Positions 8,900 through 17,259 of a stretch of 64,000 nucleotides of DNA are shown here, piece by piece. Source of the DNA: Nocardia arthritidis NBRC 100137 (GTDB lineage: Bacteria > Actinomycetota > Actinomycetes > Mycobacteriales > Mycobacteriaceae); NCBI RefSeq assembly GCF_001612765.1, contig NZ_BDBB01000037.1, positions 1-64,000 of the forward strand, in the 5' to 3' direction. The position numbers and the translations under genes were made by a program. The notes beneath the pieces are model-generated. The model had not been told where the DNA came from. It saw only the letters and a program-made list of their open reading frames with translations, and did no database searches. How positions within the stretch are numbered: the stretch's first letter is position 1; each line of letters begins with the position of its first letter.

Positions 8900-9272
8900 T
8901 CCGGCTGCGAGCCCCCTTGCGGTGCGCTTAGGGGGTCTACCGCCCACGAACGCTGCGCCTCCGGCGGCTTACGCGGCCGCCTCGTGCTCTTCCTCTGACC
9001 TCAACCACGAGTGGCGCATGTTCGCGGAGAAACGCGAGAAGACCTCTCCACCGTGTGCCACCCATGGGTAGCCGCGTCGTGAAGTCCGAGCGGCGGTGGT
9101 GAGGGACGCCCCGGCTGCGACAGTCCGGAGTGTCCGAATCGGCCGGAACCTCGGTGTGTCTAGGTGAGCTGTGCCGATCACGGCCGCGGCGACGCGTGCT
9201 TCACGTTAGCGTGGAAGGGTCGTCGGTCGGGCCGGGCAGACGTGCGCGCGGCTCGGGATCGGGAGGTGCCGG
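8900..9272. other. 373-bp gene gap; weak hairpin only
   Basis: No convincing coding frame is visible. A six-base inverted repeat (CCCCCT at 8912-8917, AGGGGG at 8930-8935) just after the MATE gene could act as a weak terminator, but no T-run follows. The right part must hold the promoter of the dehydrogenase gene, though I cannot place its elements with confidence. Confidence 0.35.
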
Positions 9273-10361
9273 ATGCTCAGCGTGTTCTCCTCGCCGGGAC
9301 ACTACGTGCAGGGCCGGGATGCCACCGCCGCGCTCGGCGCGGAGATGACGCGGCTCGGGATCGGCGGTCCGGTGCTGATCGTGGCCGGATCCAGCGCCTT
9401 CCGGCTGCTCGCCGACACCTGGGAACGCTCGCTGACCGACGCGAAGATCGCCTATTCCATCCATCTGTCCAGCGGGGAATGCAGCAGGGCGGAGATCGCG
9501 CGGATCGCCCACGCCGTCGAACAGTCCGGTAGCACGGTGGTACTCGGCGCGGGCGGCGGCAAGGTGCTCGACGCGGCGCGCGCGGTCGCCGACGATCTCG
9601 ACCTGCCGATGATCAGCTGCCCCAGCACCGCCTCCAGCGACGCGCCGTGCAGCGCGCTGTCGGTGATCTACACCGATGCTGGCGAGTTCGAGGCGTATCA
9701 GCTGGTCCGGCGGAATCCGGCGTTTGTGCTGGTGGACACCTCGGTGGTCGCGCAGGCCCCGGCCCGGCTGCTCGCCGCGGGGATGGGCGACGCCTTGGCC
9801 ACCTGGTTCGAGGCGCGCACATGCAGCGCCGCCCAGGTGCGCAATATGCGCGGCGGGGCCTCTACGCGCAGCGCCACCGCCTTGGCCGAACTCTGCTACC
9901 GCACCCTGCTCGCCGACGGTGCGCAGGCGCTCACCGCCGTCCGCGCGCGCTGCGTCACACCGGCGCTGGAGCGCGTCGTCGAGGCCAACACGCTGCTGTC
10001 CGGGCTCGGCTTCGAATCGTCGGGGCTGGCCGCGGCGCACGCCGTGCACAACGGTCTCACCGCCGCCGCGCGGACGCGCCCGTTCCTGCACGGCGAGAAG
10101 GTGGCCTTCGGCACCGTCACCCAACTGGTGCTGGAGGGCGCGCCCGCGTCCGAGATCGGCACGGTGCTCGATTTCTGCGCCGAGGTGGGCTTACCGACTA
10201 CGCTCGCCGCACTCGGTCTGCCCGACGCCGACGACGAGACGCTGTGGGCCGTCGCGAAGCGGGCGACCGCCGCGGGCGAGACCATCCACAACGAACCCTT
10301 CACGGTGGATGCCGCGATGGTGGTGGACGCCCTGCGCACCGCCGACGCGCTCGGCCGGTGA
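9273..10361 (+). CDS. iron-containing alcohol dehydrogenase, glycerol dehydrogenase (GldA)-like
   Basis: A 362-residue cytoplasmic NAD-dependent polyol dehydrogenase. The nucleotide site GAGGGKVLDAARAVAD is followed by CPSTASSDAPCSALSVIY, which is close to the GldA signature. Metal ligands are expected at the Asp in GMGDALATWFEA, the His in SGLAAAHAVHNGL and the His in PFLHGEKVAFG. Length matches GldA (about 365). It stands alone, 163 bases before the cAMP phosphodiesterase gene. Substrate choice (glycerol, 1,2-diols or a related sugar alcohol) cannot be told from sequence. Confidence 0.85.
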   Translation: MLSVFSSPGHYVQGRDATAALGAEMTRLGIGGPVLIVAGSSAFRLLADTWERSLTDAKIAYSIHLSSGECSRAEIARIAHAVEQSGSTVVLGAGGGKVLDAARAVADDLDLPMISCPSTASSDAPCSALSVIYTDAGEFEAYQLVRRNPAFVLVDTSVVAQAPARLLAAGMGDALATWFEARTCSAAQVRNMRGGASTRSATALAELCYRTLLADGAQALTAVRARCVTPALERVVEANTLLSGLGFESSGLAAAHAVHNGLTAAARTRPFLHGEKVAFGTVTQLVLEGAPASEIGTVLDFCAEVGLPTTLAALGLPDADDETLWAVAKRATAAGETIHNEPFTVDAAMVVDALRTADALGR

Positions 10362-10524
10362 TCAATCCCACACCGATCGGCGTTTCCCCAGCGTTCGACA
10401 CCGAAAACTCACCTTCCCGCAAGCGTGTCTTCATCAAACGCCGGGAAACCTGTCCGTAACCGACGCTATCGTGGCGACGGAGCCAAGCCAATGGCGGGCA
10501 AACCGCCAGGAGGAGTTCGGTCCG

Positions 10525-11478
10525 GTGTCCATCACCAGAGTCGCGGAGTATCCGCGTCCGGATCACGTGTTGTTCCACTTCAGCGACACACATCTCATCG
10601 CGGGCGACGACCCCTTGTACGGCGATGTCGACGCCGACCTGCGGTTACGGCAACTACTCGAGCAGGCCGCGGCCAGCCGGATCCGGCCGACCGCGATCGT
10701 GTTCACCGGCGACCTCACCGATCGGGGCGAGCCCGCCGCATACGCCAAGCTGAAGTCGATCGTCGAACCGTTCGCTAGAAGTTTGCAAACACCCATTGTG
10801 TGGGTGACCGGCAACCACGACGACCGCGCCGCCCTGCGCGCCCGCCTGCTCGGCGAATACCCCACGACTTCCCCGCTGGATCGCGTGCACCTGATCGACG
10901 GGCTGCGCGTCATCGCCTTGGACACCTCGGTGCCCGGGCACCACCACGGCGAGATCTCCGACGGTCAGCTGGCGTGGCTGCGCTCGGTGTTGGCCGAGCC
11001 CGCTCCCTTCGGCACCGTCCTGGCCATGCACCACCCGCCGGTGCCGTGCGTGGTCGACCTCGCCGTCACTGTGGAACTGCGCGATCAGCGCAGACTGGCC
11101 GACGCGCTGGACGGCAGCGACGTGCGCGCCATCCTCGCGGGGCACCTGCACTTCTCCACCAGCGCGACCTTCGCGGGCATCCCGGTCTCGGTGGCGTCGG
11201 CCACCTGCTACAGCCAGGATCTCGGTGTGGCGCAGGGCGGCCTGCGCGGGCGGGACGGCGCGCAGGCCTTCAACTACGTGCACATCTACCCGGACACCGT
11301 GGTGCATTCGGTGGTGCCCATCGAACGCGGCCGCACGGTCGGCGTTCCCGCGACGCCGGAGGAGGCGCAGCGGCGGCTGGCGGAGGAGGGCATCGTGATC
11401 CCGCCCGCCGGGCGCATTCCGCACGTCATGCGGCGCCCTGCGTCGACTCCGGAAGCGGATGACGAGGCGGTGTGCTGA
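10525..11478 (+). CDS. cpdA: class III 3',5'-cyclic nucleotide phosphodiesterase (Rv0805-like)
   Basis: A 317-residue metallophosphoesterase that hydrolyses cyclic nucleotides at a binuclear metal centre. All five motifs are present: SDTHL, GDLTDRGE, GNHDD, HHPPVP and GHLHFS, in the order and spacing of M. tuberculosis Rv0805 (318 residues). The GTG start at 10525 follows AGGAGG at eleven bases, somewhat long; upstream in-frame sequence is low complexity and not conserved-looking. The last 53 bases overlap the 3' end of the opposing Stealth gene. The same convergent pair (Rv0805/Rv0806c) exists in M. tuberculosis, which supports orthology. Confidence 0.9.
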   Translation: MSITRVAEYPRPDHVLFHFSDTHLIAGDDPLYGDVDADLRLRQLLEQAAASRIRPTAIVFTGDLTDRGEPAAYAKLKSIVEPFARSLQTPIVWVTGNHDDRAALRARLLGEYPTTSPLDRVHLIDGLRVIALDTSVPGHHHGEISDGQLAWLRSVLAEPAPFGTVLAMHHPPVPCVVDLAVTVELRDQRRLADALDGSDVRAILAGHLHFSTSATFAGIPVSVASATCYSQDLGVAQGGLRGRDGAQAFNYVHIYPDTVVHSVVPIERGRTVGVPATPEEAQRRLAEEGIVIPPAGRIPHVMRRPASTPEADDEAVC

Positions 11479-12889
11479 ACCGCTCCCACGGCGCGGGCTC
11501 CGGGTAGTAGGCGGCCAGGAACTCCGAGACGACCCGCACCCGTTCGGACTCGGCGACTTCGGGGAAACTGCCGTCGTTGAGGCAGAAGAAGTCGATGTCG
11601 CGCCTGCGCGCCAGCCCGTCCAGCAAGGTCAGTCCGCGGTAGCTGGTGGTGTCGACGTAGCGCACCTTCGCCGCCTCCTGCGGCACCGCACGCCCGGTCA
11701 GCATGGCGTAGTAGTGGTACAGCGAATTGGTGACCGAGATGTCGGTGGCCGCCCGGAACCGGCTCGCGCTGGTGCGCGCGAAGTCCCCGGCGAATTCCTC
11801 TTCCATCTCCTGCAGCACGCTGCGCCGCAACGGCACCGGCGTGTGCTCCAGGTGCCGGGTGATGACATGACCGAAGCGATCGGCCAGCAGCGCCCGGTTC
11901 ACCCGCGCGGCGTTCTCGAAACCGCTGCGCCGCTCGTCGCTGCGCCCCGGGCCGATTCGGAGGTCCGCTTCGATGAACCGGCTCACGCCGCCCGGCGTGA
12001 AGAACATCGACGGACGCACCGGCCGCGCGAAGAACATGTCGTCGTTGGAGTACAGGAAGTGCTCGCTGAGCCCGTCGATGTGCTGCAACTGGCATTCCAC
12101 CGCGTGCGAGTTGAACACCGGCAAACCGCTGACGTCGCGGAAATGGTCCACCGCACGCACCACGGTCACCTTCGGGTGCGCGGTCAGCCAGTGCGGCGGC
12201 GTGGAGTCGGTCGCGATGAAGATCCTCCGGATCCACGGCGCGTTCTTGTGCACCGACCGCAGGGCGTACTTCAACTCGTCGATCTGCCGGATCCTGGCGT
12301 CCGCGTCGTCGCCCTCGCCGACCACGACCTGGGCGAGCATCCCGGCGCGGCGGGCGCGGAATTCCGGATCGGAGCCGTCCACCCAGGAGAACACCAGGTC
12401 GATGTCGAAACCGACGTCATCGGTCTGCGGCGCGAACATGTCCACCAGGGTGGGCCAGGTCCGGTCGAACAGCCGCACCTGGGTGCGCTGGACGTCGGCG
12501 AGGTCGAACACCGTCCGGGTCAGCGCGTTCGGGCGCGGACAGGTCACCGTGTCACCGTGGTACTCCCACAGTTCCAGCTCGACGTGATGCGCCGGATCAT
12601 GGTCGCGCCCGAGCCGGAGGACGTTGTGCCGCACCTCGACGCAGCTGAATCCGGCCGAGATCGCCGCAGCCGTCACCCGGCGCACCATCAGGCGGTGCGC
12701 CGCGTCGGCCGCGAGCACGAGCCGGTGCCCGCCGTCGCGTACGAGCAGAAACGGCACCTCCGCCGCCGCCAGCTCCGCGCGCAGATACCCGAGATCCGCG
12801 ATCATCGCGGCCGACACGGCGAGGTTGCTCACCATGAGCCGCGTCACCATTTCCACTGCCCCCGAATCCACTGCTCCCCTGTCCACCAT
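11426..12889 (-). CDS. Stealth family capsular polysaccharide phosphotransferase (CpsY-like)
   Basis: A 487-residue protein of the Stealth family, which transfers hexose-1-phosphate units to build surface polysaccharides. The four conserved regions are visible: CR1 IDLVFSWVDGSDPEF (about residue 160), CR2 DELKYALRSVHKNAPWIRRI, CR3 around HFLYSNDDMFFARPV, and CR4 near the C-terminus around FFCLNDGSF. The chosen ATG at 12889 is preceded by GGAG at six bases; an in-frame ATG at 13006 would add 39 basic residues without a ribosome site. It converges on, and overlaps, the phosphodiesterase gene as cpsY does in M. tuberculosis. Confidence 0.87.
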   Translation of the reverse strand: MVDRGAVDSGAVEMVTRLMVSNLAVSAAMIADLGYLRAELAAAEVPFLLVRDGGHRLVLAADAAHRLMVRRVTAAAISAGFSCVEVRHNVLRLGRDHDPAHHVELELWEYHGDTVTCPRPNALTRTVFDLADVQRTQVRLFDRTWPTLVDMFAPQTDDVGFDIDLVFSWVDGSDPEFRARRAGMLAQVVVGEGDDADARIRQIDELKYALRSVHKNAPWIRRIFIATDSTPPHWLTAHPKVTVVRAVDHFRDVSGLPVFNSHAVECQLQHIDGLSEHFLYSNDDMFFARPVRPSMFFTPGGVSRFIEADLRIGPGRSDERRSGFENAARVNRALLADRFGHVITRHLEHTPVPLRRSVLQEMEEEFAGDFARTSASRFRAATDISVTNSLYHYYAMLTGRAVPQEAAKVRYVDTTSYRGLTLLDGLARRRDIDFFCLNDGSFPEVAESERVRVVSEFLAAYYPEPAPWERFSTPPRHPLPESTQGAA

Positions 12890-13350
12890 GACTATCTCCA
12901 CATCCGTCGATCCACCGGTTTCGATACGTCCGGGGCACCGCGCCGAGCCGCGAGTCCGCCGATGCGAGACATCGACGAGAGAAGACCGCGCCCGGCGCGG
13001 TGACATTCAGAAGTGGGGAAGAGAGCCGAAGCGGGCGCGCGAATTGATCACCTGGAATGCAGACGACTGGTAGACCATTTCGTTTTCACCTCACTCACGG
13101 CCGGACGCGCGAAGCGTCATGGATGGAAGCGCTGCACTCGTGCGAGAACTCGAAGGGCACGGGTGGCAACCGCGCAGCCGGACGGTCATCGGCCGGCGAA
13201 AAAGTGGTCAGCCCAGAAAACACCGGGCACCCTTACGAATGATGCAACGCGCTGGGGATTCCGTCAATCGTTGCAGCTCGACCGCCCGTGTTCGGCCCCT
13301 GCGGCCGGTGACGCCCATCCACCGGAGCCGCAGCGCATCTTCGGCTATAG
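12890..13350. other. divergent promoter region, mostly featureless
   Basis: About 460 bases separate the Stealth gene start from the flavodoxin iron box. The short reading frames here have no ribosome sites or recognisable content. The region must contain the leftward promoter of the Stealth gene; no clear operator is seen in it apart from the iron box just to the right. Confidence 0.3.
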
Positions 13351-13369
13351 TTAGGGTAGCCTCACCATA
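13351..13369 (+). promoter_or_regulatory. IdeR/DtxR-like iron box upstream of flavodoxin
   Basis: TTAGGGTAGCCTCACCATA matches the IdeR consensus at about 16 of 19 positions, including the central TAGCCT. It ends 26 bases before the GTG start, where it would overlap a promoter or block the start of transcription. This is the third such box in the window and the only one outside the 2.5-2.8 kb region. Confidence 0.7.
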
Positions 13370-13395
13370 TTCACGCTGGAGAAAGGTTTGCGCCG

Positions 13396-13851
13396 GTGCG
13401 TGTCGTCATCCTGTTCGGAACCGAGATGGGCACCGCGGAGTCCGCGGCGGACAGCATCGCCGAGGAACTGCGCGGGGCGCACGAAGTCTCGGTGCACGAC
13501 ATGGCGGACTTCGCCATCGAGGATCTGGACGTCCGCGACTTCCACATCGTGGTGTGCTCGACCTACGGCGACGGCGACCTGCCGACCGGCGCCGAGCCCT
13601 TCGCCGACGCGCTCGACCGCCATGCGCCCGAATTGAGCGGCCTGCGGTTCGCCGTCTTCGGGCTCGGCGACACCGTCTACGGCGACACGTTCAACCGCGG
13701 CGGCGAGATCATCGCCGAGAAGCTCATCGCCCGCGGCGCCGTCCAGCTCGGCGAACACGCGCGGCACGACGCCTCGACCGAGATCCGCGTCCGGGACATG
13801 GCTCGGCAATGGGCCGCCGCGCTCGACATTCCCGCGCCGCTCTCGGCCTGA
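13396..13851 (+). CDS. flavodoxin (MioC-like short flavodoxin)
   Basis: A 151-residue FMN-binding electron carrier. The phosphate loop is FGTEMGTAESAAD at residues 6-18. The isoalloxazine loops are CSTYGDGDLPTGAEPF (about residues 54-69) and FGLGDTVYGDTFNRGG (about 88-103). A GTG start follows GGAGAAAGG. Flavodoxins replace ferredoxins when iron is short, and the IdeR-like box just upstream fits that role. It also resembles the flavodoxin domain of sulfite or P450 reductases but has no reductase part, so it must work with a separate reductase. Confidence 0.88.
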   Translation: MRVVILFGTEMGTAESAADSIAEELRGAHEVSVHDMADFAIEDLDVRDFHIVVCSTYGDGDLPTGAEPFADALDRHAPELSGLRFAVFGLGDTVYGDTFNRGGEIIAEKLIARGAVQLGEHARHDASTEIRVRDMARQWAAALDIPAPLSA

Positions 13852-13984
13852 CCGGCGCCGCGCACCGGCCGCGGGTCTGCGAAGTGAGGTCCGGACAAAG
13901 TACCCAGCGCCAGCACGCAAGGGGCACAGCACCTTAGACTGCTATCAAGCGCGGCACAGGCCGCCGCGCTCGACGATCCATGAG

Positions 13985-14479
13985 GTGACGAAGATGGCAG
14001 CCGGAGCGAGCCCCGCCCAACGTCAGCACAACTCGACAGATCATCCCGAGCTGGACGTGCTTCCGGAATGGCCCCTGGAAACAATCGGCGTACTGGTGAC
14101 GACCGATCCCGCGCCGCATGCGATTCCGGTGTCCTGGCCCGTGCGGGCCGGTGACCGGCGAATCCTGCTCAGCCTGAAGTACGATCGTGGCTCGCTGGCC
14201 CGGCTGCGCGACCATCCCGAAGTGGCGCTGCTGATCCTCGGCGGGGGCAACGTGGCGATGTGCGCGCGGGGCACCGCGCACGTGGTCGCCGAGCAGATGC
14301 CCGGCGCCGACGACTATGTCGCCGTGCGCATCGACGTCGACGTAATCGATGATCACCGCCAGTCGGCCTTCGCGGTCGTGCAAGGCATCCAGCGCACGGT
14401 GCTCGACGACGAGAGCGAACTGCGCGCGCTGAAGGACCGGGTCAGCACACTGCGATCCTGGGCCGACCACAAGAACTGA
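13985..14479 (+). CDS. PPOX-class (pyridoxamine 5'-phosphate oxidase fold) flavin/F420-type protein
   Basis: A 164-residue split-barrel protein. The core VLVTTDPAPHAIPVSW, then 'RILLSLKYDRGSLARLRDHPEVALLILG' in pieces, then the 'GTAHVVAEQM' strand, is the usual PPOX/F420-reductase layout. Such proteins bind FMN, F420 or haem and reduce diverse small molecules. The start is GTG 13985 or ATG 13994. The first 35 residues are polar and probably disordered. It precedes terD by 64 bases on the same strand and may share its transcript. The specific reaction is unknown. Confidence 0.75.
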   Translation: MTKMAAGASPAQRQHNSTDHPELDVLPEWPLETIGVLVTTDPAPHAIPVSWPVRAGDRRILLSLKYDRGSLARLRDHPEVALLILGGGNVAMCARGTAHVVAEQMPGADDYVAVRIDVDVIDDHRQSAFAVVQGIQRTVLDDESELRALKDRVSTLRSWADHKN

Positions 14480-14543
14480 AGCAGCCCGACGTTTCCGGGA
14501 GCAGAGAGAAGGCGGCACCGGCCGTGCCGCGCGGAAGGGGATC

Positions 14544-15119
14544 ATGAGCGTCACTCTTGCCAAAGGCGGCAACGTCTCGCTGTCGAAGCAGGCGGCGAAT
14601 CTCACCAAAGTGTCGGTGGGGCTCGGCTGGGACGTGCGCACCACCACCGGCGCCGACTACGACCTCGACGCCAGCGCGCTGGCCTGCGGACCGAACCTGA
14701 AAGTGCTGTCCGATCAGCATTTCATCTTCTACAACAACCTGCGTTCGCCCGATGGGTCCATCGAGCACACCGGTGACAACCTCACCGGCGCGGGTGAAGG
14801 CGACGACGAGGTGATCAACGTCGACCTCACCGCCGCCCCGCCGGAGATCACCAACATCTTCTTCCCGGTGTCCATCCACGACGCCGACGCCCGCGGCCAG
14901 TCGTTCGGCCAGATCCGCAACGCCTTCATCCGCGTCGTCGACGCGGGCACGGGCGTCGAACTGGCTCGCTACGACCTCACCGAGGACGCGTCCACCGAGA
15001 CGGCCATGATCTTCGGCGAGCTGTACCGCCACAACAACGAGTGGAAGTTCCGCGCCATCGGGCAGGGGTATGCGTCGGGCCTCGCGGGGATTGCCCGCGA
15101 CTACGGCGTAAACGTCTGA
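14544..15119 (+). CDS. terD: TerD family stress/tellurium-resistance protein
   Basis: A 191-residue calcium-binding TerD-fold protein. Typical segments are MSVTLAKGGNVSLSK at the start, 'VGLGWDVRTTTGADYDLDASAL' in pieces at residues 30-52, FIFYNNLRSPDGSI, and the acidic GEGDDEVINVDL loop that binds calcium. Good AAGGGG ribosome site. Full-length for the family. Only one ter gene is present, so this is not a complete ter operon; isolated TerD copies are common in actinobacteria and are linked to stress or differentiation. Confidence 0.9.
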   Translation: MSVTLAKGGNVSLSKQAANLTKVSVGLGWDVRTTTGADYDLDASALACGPNLKVLSDQHFIFYNNLRSPDGSIEHTGDNLTGAGEGDDEVINVDLTAAPPEITNIFFPVSIHDADARGQSFGQIRNAFIRVVDAGTGVELARYDLTEDASTETAMIFGELYRHNNEWKFRAIGQGYASGLAGIARDYGVNV

Positions 15120-15341
15120 TCGAATTCCCCGACGCCGCGCGGGTCTTCCGGTCGATGCACACCATCGAATCCGGATTGGACGAGGTCCGACGACACTGGA
15201 GCCTGTGGCGCGGGCGCGCTTCGAAGTGCTGGCCGAAGACCCGAGCGGCGTCGGTTCGGGACCGGCCGAGCTGAGCCCAACCGCTACCGCCTGTGCACCC
15301 TGCCCCGGCTCGCCGATAGGAGCACGCTCGGCTATGGTCCG

Positions 15342-16511
15342 GTGGTGTTGTCGCCGCTTCCCGGAGTCATCGCTTGGCCGGTGATCGGCTATGCCACGGT
15401 CCTGATCGCCGGAAGGCTGTTGCTGTTCAGGGACACGATCGCCGATCAGTTCCTGAATCGGATATTCATGTGGTGCCTGCTCAGCTTGCTGCTGTTCCGG
15501 TGCACGTGGACGCCCGGCATCACCAGTCTGGCACAGCTGTTGGCCCTCGGCTGCCTGGTCATGATGTCCATGTACGTTCTCGGCCTCGCTCGATTCTGGG
15601 ACGCCGACAGCGATGTGGCGGCGATCTGGCGCCGCCAGAGCAGCTACTGCCATGTCGCGGTTGTCGCGGCGGTCGCGATACTTATTGCAGGGGCCCACGC
15701 TCGCGCCGCAGGGGGCTCGGTCGATTTCGGCCTGGGGCTCCACGGGATGGTCCTCGGGATCGCCTTCGGCGTCCCAATGGCGGTGTGCGCGTCGACGCTT
15801 ATGTGTGCTGGTCTTCGAGAACTCCGGCGAAGCGAACTGGCGACGGAAAGGATCTTCTGCTTCGCCCAGATAGCCTGCTGCGTCTTCATCCTCACCAATC
15901 AGGCCGTCTCTACGACGCAGGCACTGACCGGATGGCCCGATCTCGGACCGCAACTGCCGCGCGTGGAGTTCATCACCGTCGTATGCTTCGTCATCAGCAT
16001 AACGTTCGCCGCGGTACCGCTGGGTACCTGGTTGATCGAAAGCGCGGGACTGGACCGGAGCGGGCGTTCCTGTCGTCGGCTGCAACCACTGTGGCGCGAT
16101 CTCACCGCCGCGGTGCCGGAGATCGTGCTGTCACCGGACACCGACACGCCTGCGCGGACCATTCCGGACACCCGCCTACTTCGGATGACCGTCGAGATCC
16201 GCGACGCCCTGTTGCATCTGAGGCCATATTTTCCAGAGGAACTCGACGGTTCGAGCACGAAAAGGGACCTATCGCATTCGGGTGTAGCAGATTGCGCACA
16301 TCGCCTCGCCCGCGCCGTGCAGACCAGGAAAGCTGGTGGGCCACCGACCAGTTCGGAGGTCATTCCGCAGCTGTCCTCGGCCGCACAAAATTTCGACACC
16401 GACCTGCGCTATCTGCTCGATCTGGCGCGGGTCTGGCCGCGCGCTCGCGCCGCGATCGCCGGGGATGAGCCGATCAAGTCGGCCGGTGCCTGCGCCAATC
16501 CTCGGCTGTGA
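15342..16511 (+). CDS. seven-helix membrane protein, MAB_1171c/DUF6545-like, 3' end abnormal
   Basis: A 389-residue protein with about seven hydrophobic segments in the first 240 residues (starting with GVIAWPVIGYATVLIAGRLL), then a soluble tail rich in Arg and Leu. This layout matches the actinobacterial MAB_1171c/DUF6545 group, often found beside Xre regulators and M78 peptidases; neither is present here. Codon use looks less GC-biased than the neighbours, a hint of transfer. The last ten or so codons and the stop are read antisense through a remnant of mazG, so the original C-terminus may be lost. The GTG start has no close ribosome site; an AGGAG lies 19 bases upstream. Confidence 0.6.
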   Translation: MVLSPLPGVIAWPVIGYATVLIAGRLLLFRDTIADQFLNRIFMWCLLSLLLFRCTWTPGITSLAQLLALGCLVMMSMYVLGLARFWDADSDVAAIWRRQSSYCHVAVVAAVAILIAGAHARAAGGSVDFGLGLHGMVLGIAFGVPMAVCASTLMCAGLRELRRSELATERIFCFAQIACCVFILTNQAVSTTQALTGWPDLGPQLPRVEFITVVCFVISITFAAVPLGTWLIESAGLDRSGRSCRRLQPLWRDLTAAVPEIVLSPDTDTPARTIPDTRLLRMTVEIRDALLHLRPYFPEELDGSSTKRDLSHSGVADCAHRLARAVQTRKAGGPPTSSEVIPQLSSAAQNFDTDLRYLLDLARVWPRARAAIAGDEPIKSAGACANPRL

Positions 16512-16737
16512 GCGGACGGCGTTAACCGGTAGTTGCTTCCGCGGCATCACCCCGGCCGCGCGGATGGCGGCGGCGAAGCCGAGGGCCGCTTTGCGGGGAC
16601 GTTCCTCGGCGCTTTCGGCACCGCCGAGGTGGACGACGCGGAGGGATTCGGGGATGAGGTCGGCGGAGAGGCTCGCCTTGGGGGGCGCGGGAGACGATCT
16701 TTTCGGCCAGCGCCAGGGCGGGTTGGGCCATGGCGAT
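16481..16737 (-). pseudogene. remnant of the 3' end of a second mazG gene
   Basis: Read on the minus strand, this block aligns with the 3' end of the intact mazG gene (about 17678-17935). By eye roughly three quarters of bases match. The peptide IAMAQPALALAEK is identical in both, and LTAEDW is shared near the C-terminus. Frameshifts and substitutions break the frame after that point. The block has no start and no N-terminal catalytic region. Its left edge lies inside the 3' end of the DUF6545-type gene and its right edge abuts the oxoamine synthase remnant. Confidence 0.75.
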
Positions 16738-17154
16738 CCGCGGGTGGTCGACGGCGCGAAGAAGGCCCTGGATCAGTTCGGGGCCTCCGTCGGCCAGCCG
16801 CATCGTCGCCGAGAGATCCCGCTCTACGAAGAGTTGGAACGCCGCCTCGCCGACATCTACGGTGTCGGCGACGCCATGGTGACCACCAGTGGTTACCTCA
16901 CCAATGCCGGTGTGATCGGCTTTCTGCTCGGCGAGGGTGATGTCGCGGTCTGCGACTCGCTCATCCACGGCGTCATCTCCGGCGTTCAGTGGTCTGGTGC
17001 GCGACGCCTCGATTTCCGGCACAACGACCCCGAATGCCTCCGCTTCTTCATCACCTCCGAGCACACCGACGAGCAACTGACCAGAACAGTGGATCTACTC
17101 ACCGAAACGATCGCCCGAGCCGAGCAGATCCCGGACAGCACGGTCGACAGATGA
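16735..17154 (+). pseudogene. gutted alpha-oxoamine synthase (KBL/AONS/SPT-type) gene
   Basis: The frame reads DPRVVDGAKKALDQFG, then 'YEELERRLADIYGVGDAMV', SGYLTNAGVI, 'DSLIHGVISGVQWSGA' and FRHNDPE. These are the classic N-terminal segments of glycine-type oxoamine synthases. It then jumps directly to FFITSEHTDEQLTRTVDLL, the typical family C-terminus. About 230 residues, including the PLP lysine, are missing; the junction lies near 17035-17045. There is no credible start codon, and the left end abuts the mazG remnant. It cannot encode a working enzyme. Confidence 0.7.
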
Positions 17155-17259
17155 TCCGCACCGGCCACGCTGTCGGCGGCCTGTCGACTGCGCGCATCGG
17201 CGGTCCCGAAATTTCCGCAGGACGGATTCGTCCCCGGCGGGCCATGCGGCCGAACATCG

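Noticed and set aside
8969..9181. A 70-codon minus-strand frame between the MATE and dehydrogenase genes
   Set aside because: No start signal, no resemblance, and an Arg/Thr-rich random-looking composition.
13119..13937. A 272-codon plus-strand frame spanning the flavodoxin promoter and gene
   Set aside because: It runs through the flavodoxin gene in another frame, is Arg-rich and has no domain; the flavodoxin frame has all motifs.
14544..15119. A tellurite-resistance operon
   Set aside because: Only one TerD gene is present; no TerA/B/C/Z partners are adjacent, so an operon call is not supported.
16336..17154. A 272-codon frame as one intact aminotransferase-like gene
   Set aside because: Its first half is antisense to the mazG remnant and the DUF6545-type gene; only the part after about 16735 is oxoamine synthase sequence, and the middle including the PLP lysine is missing.
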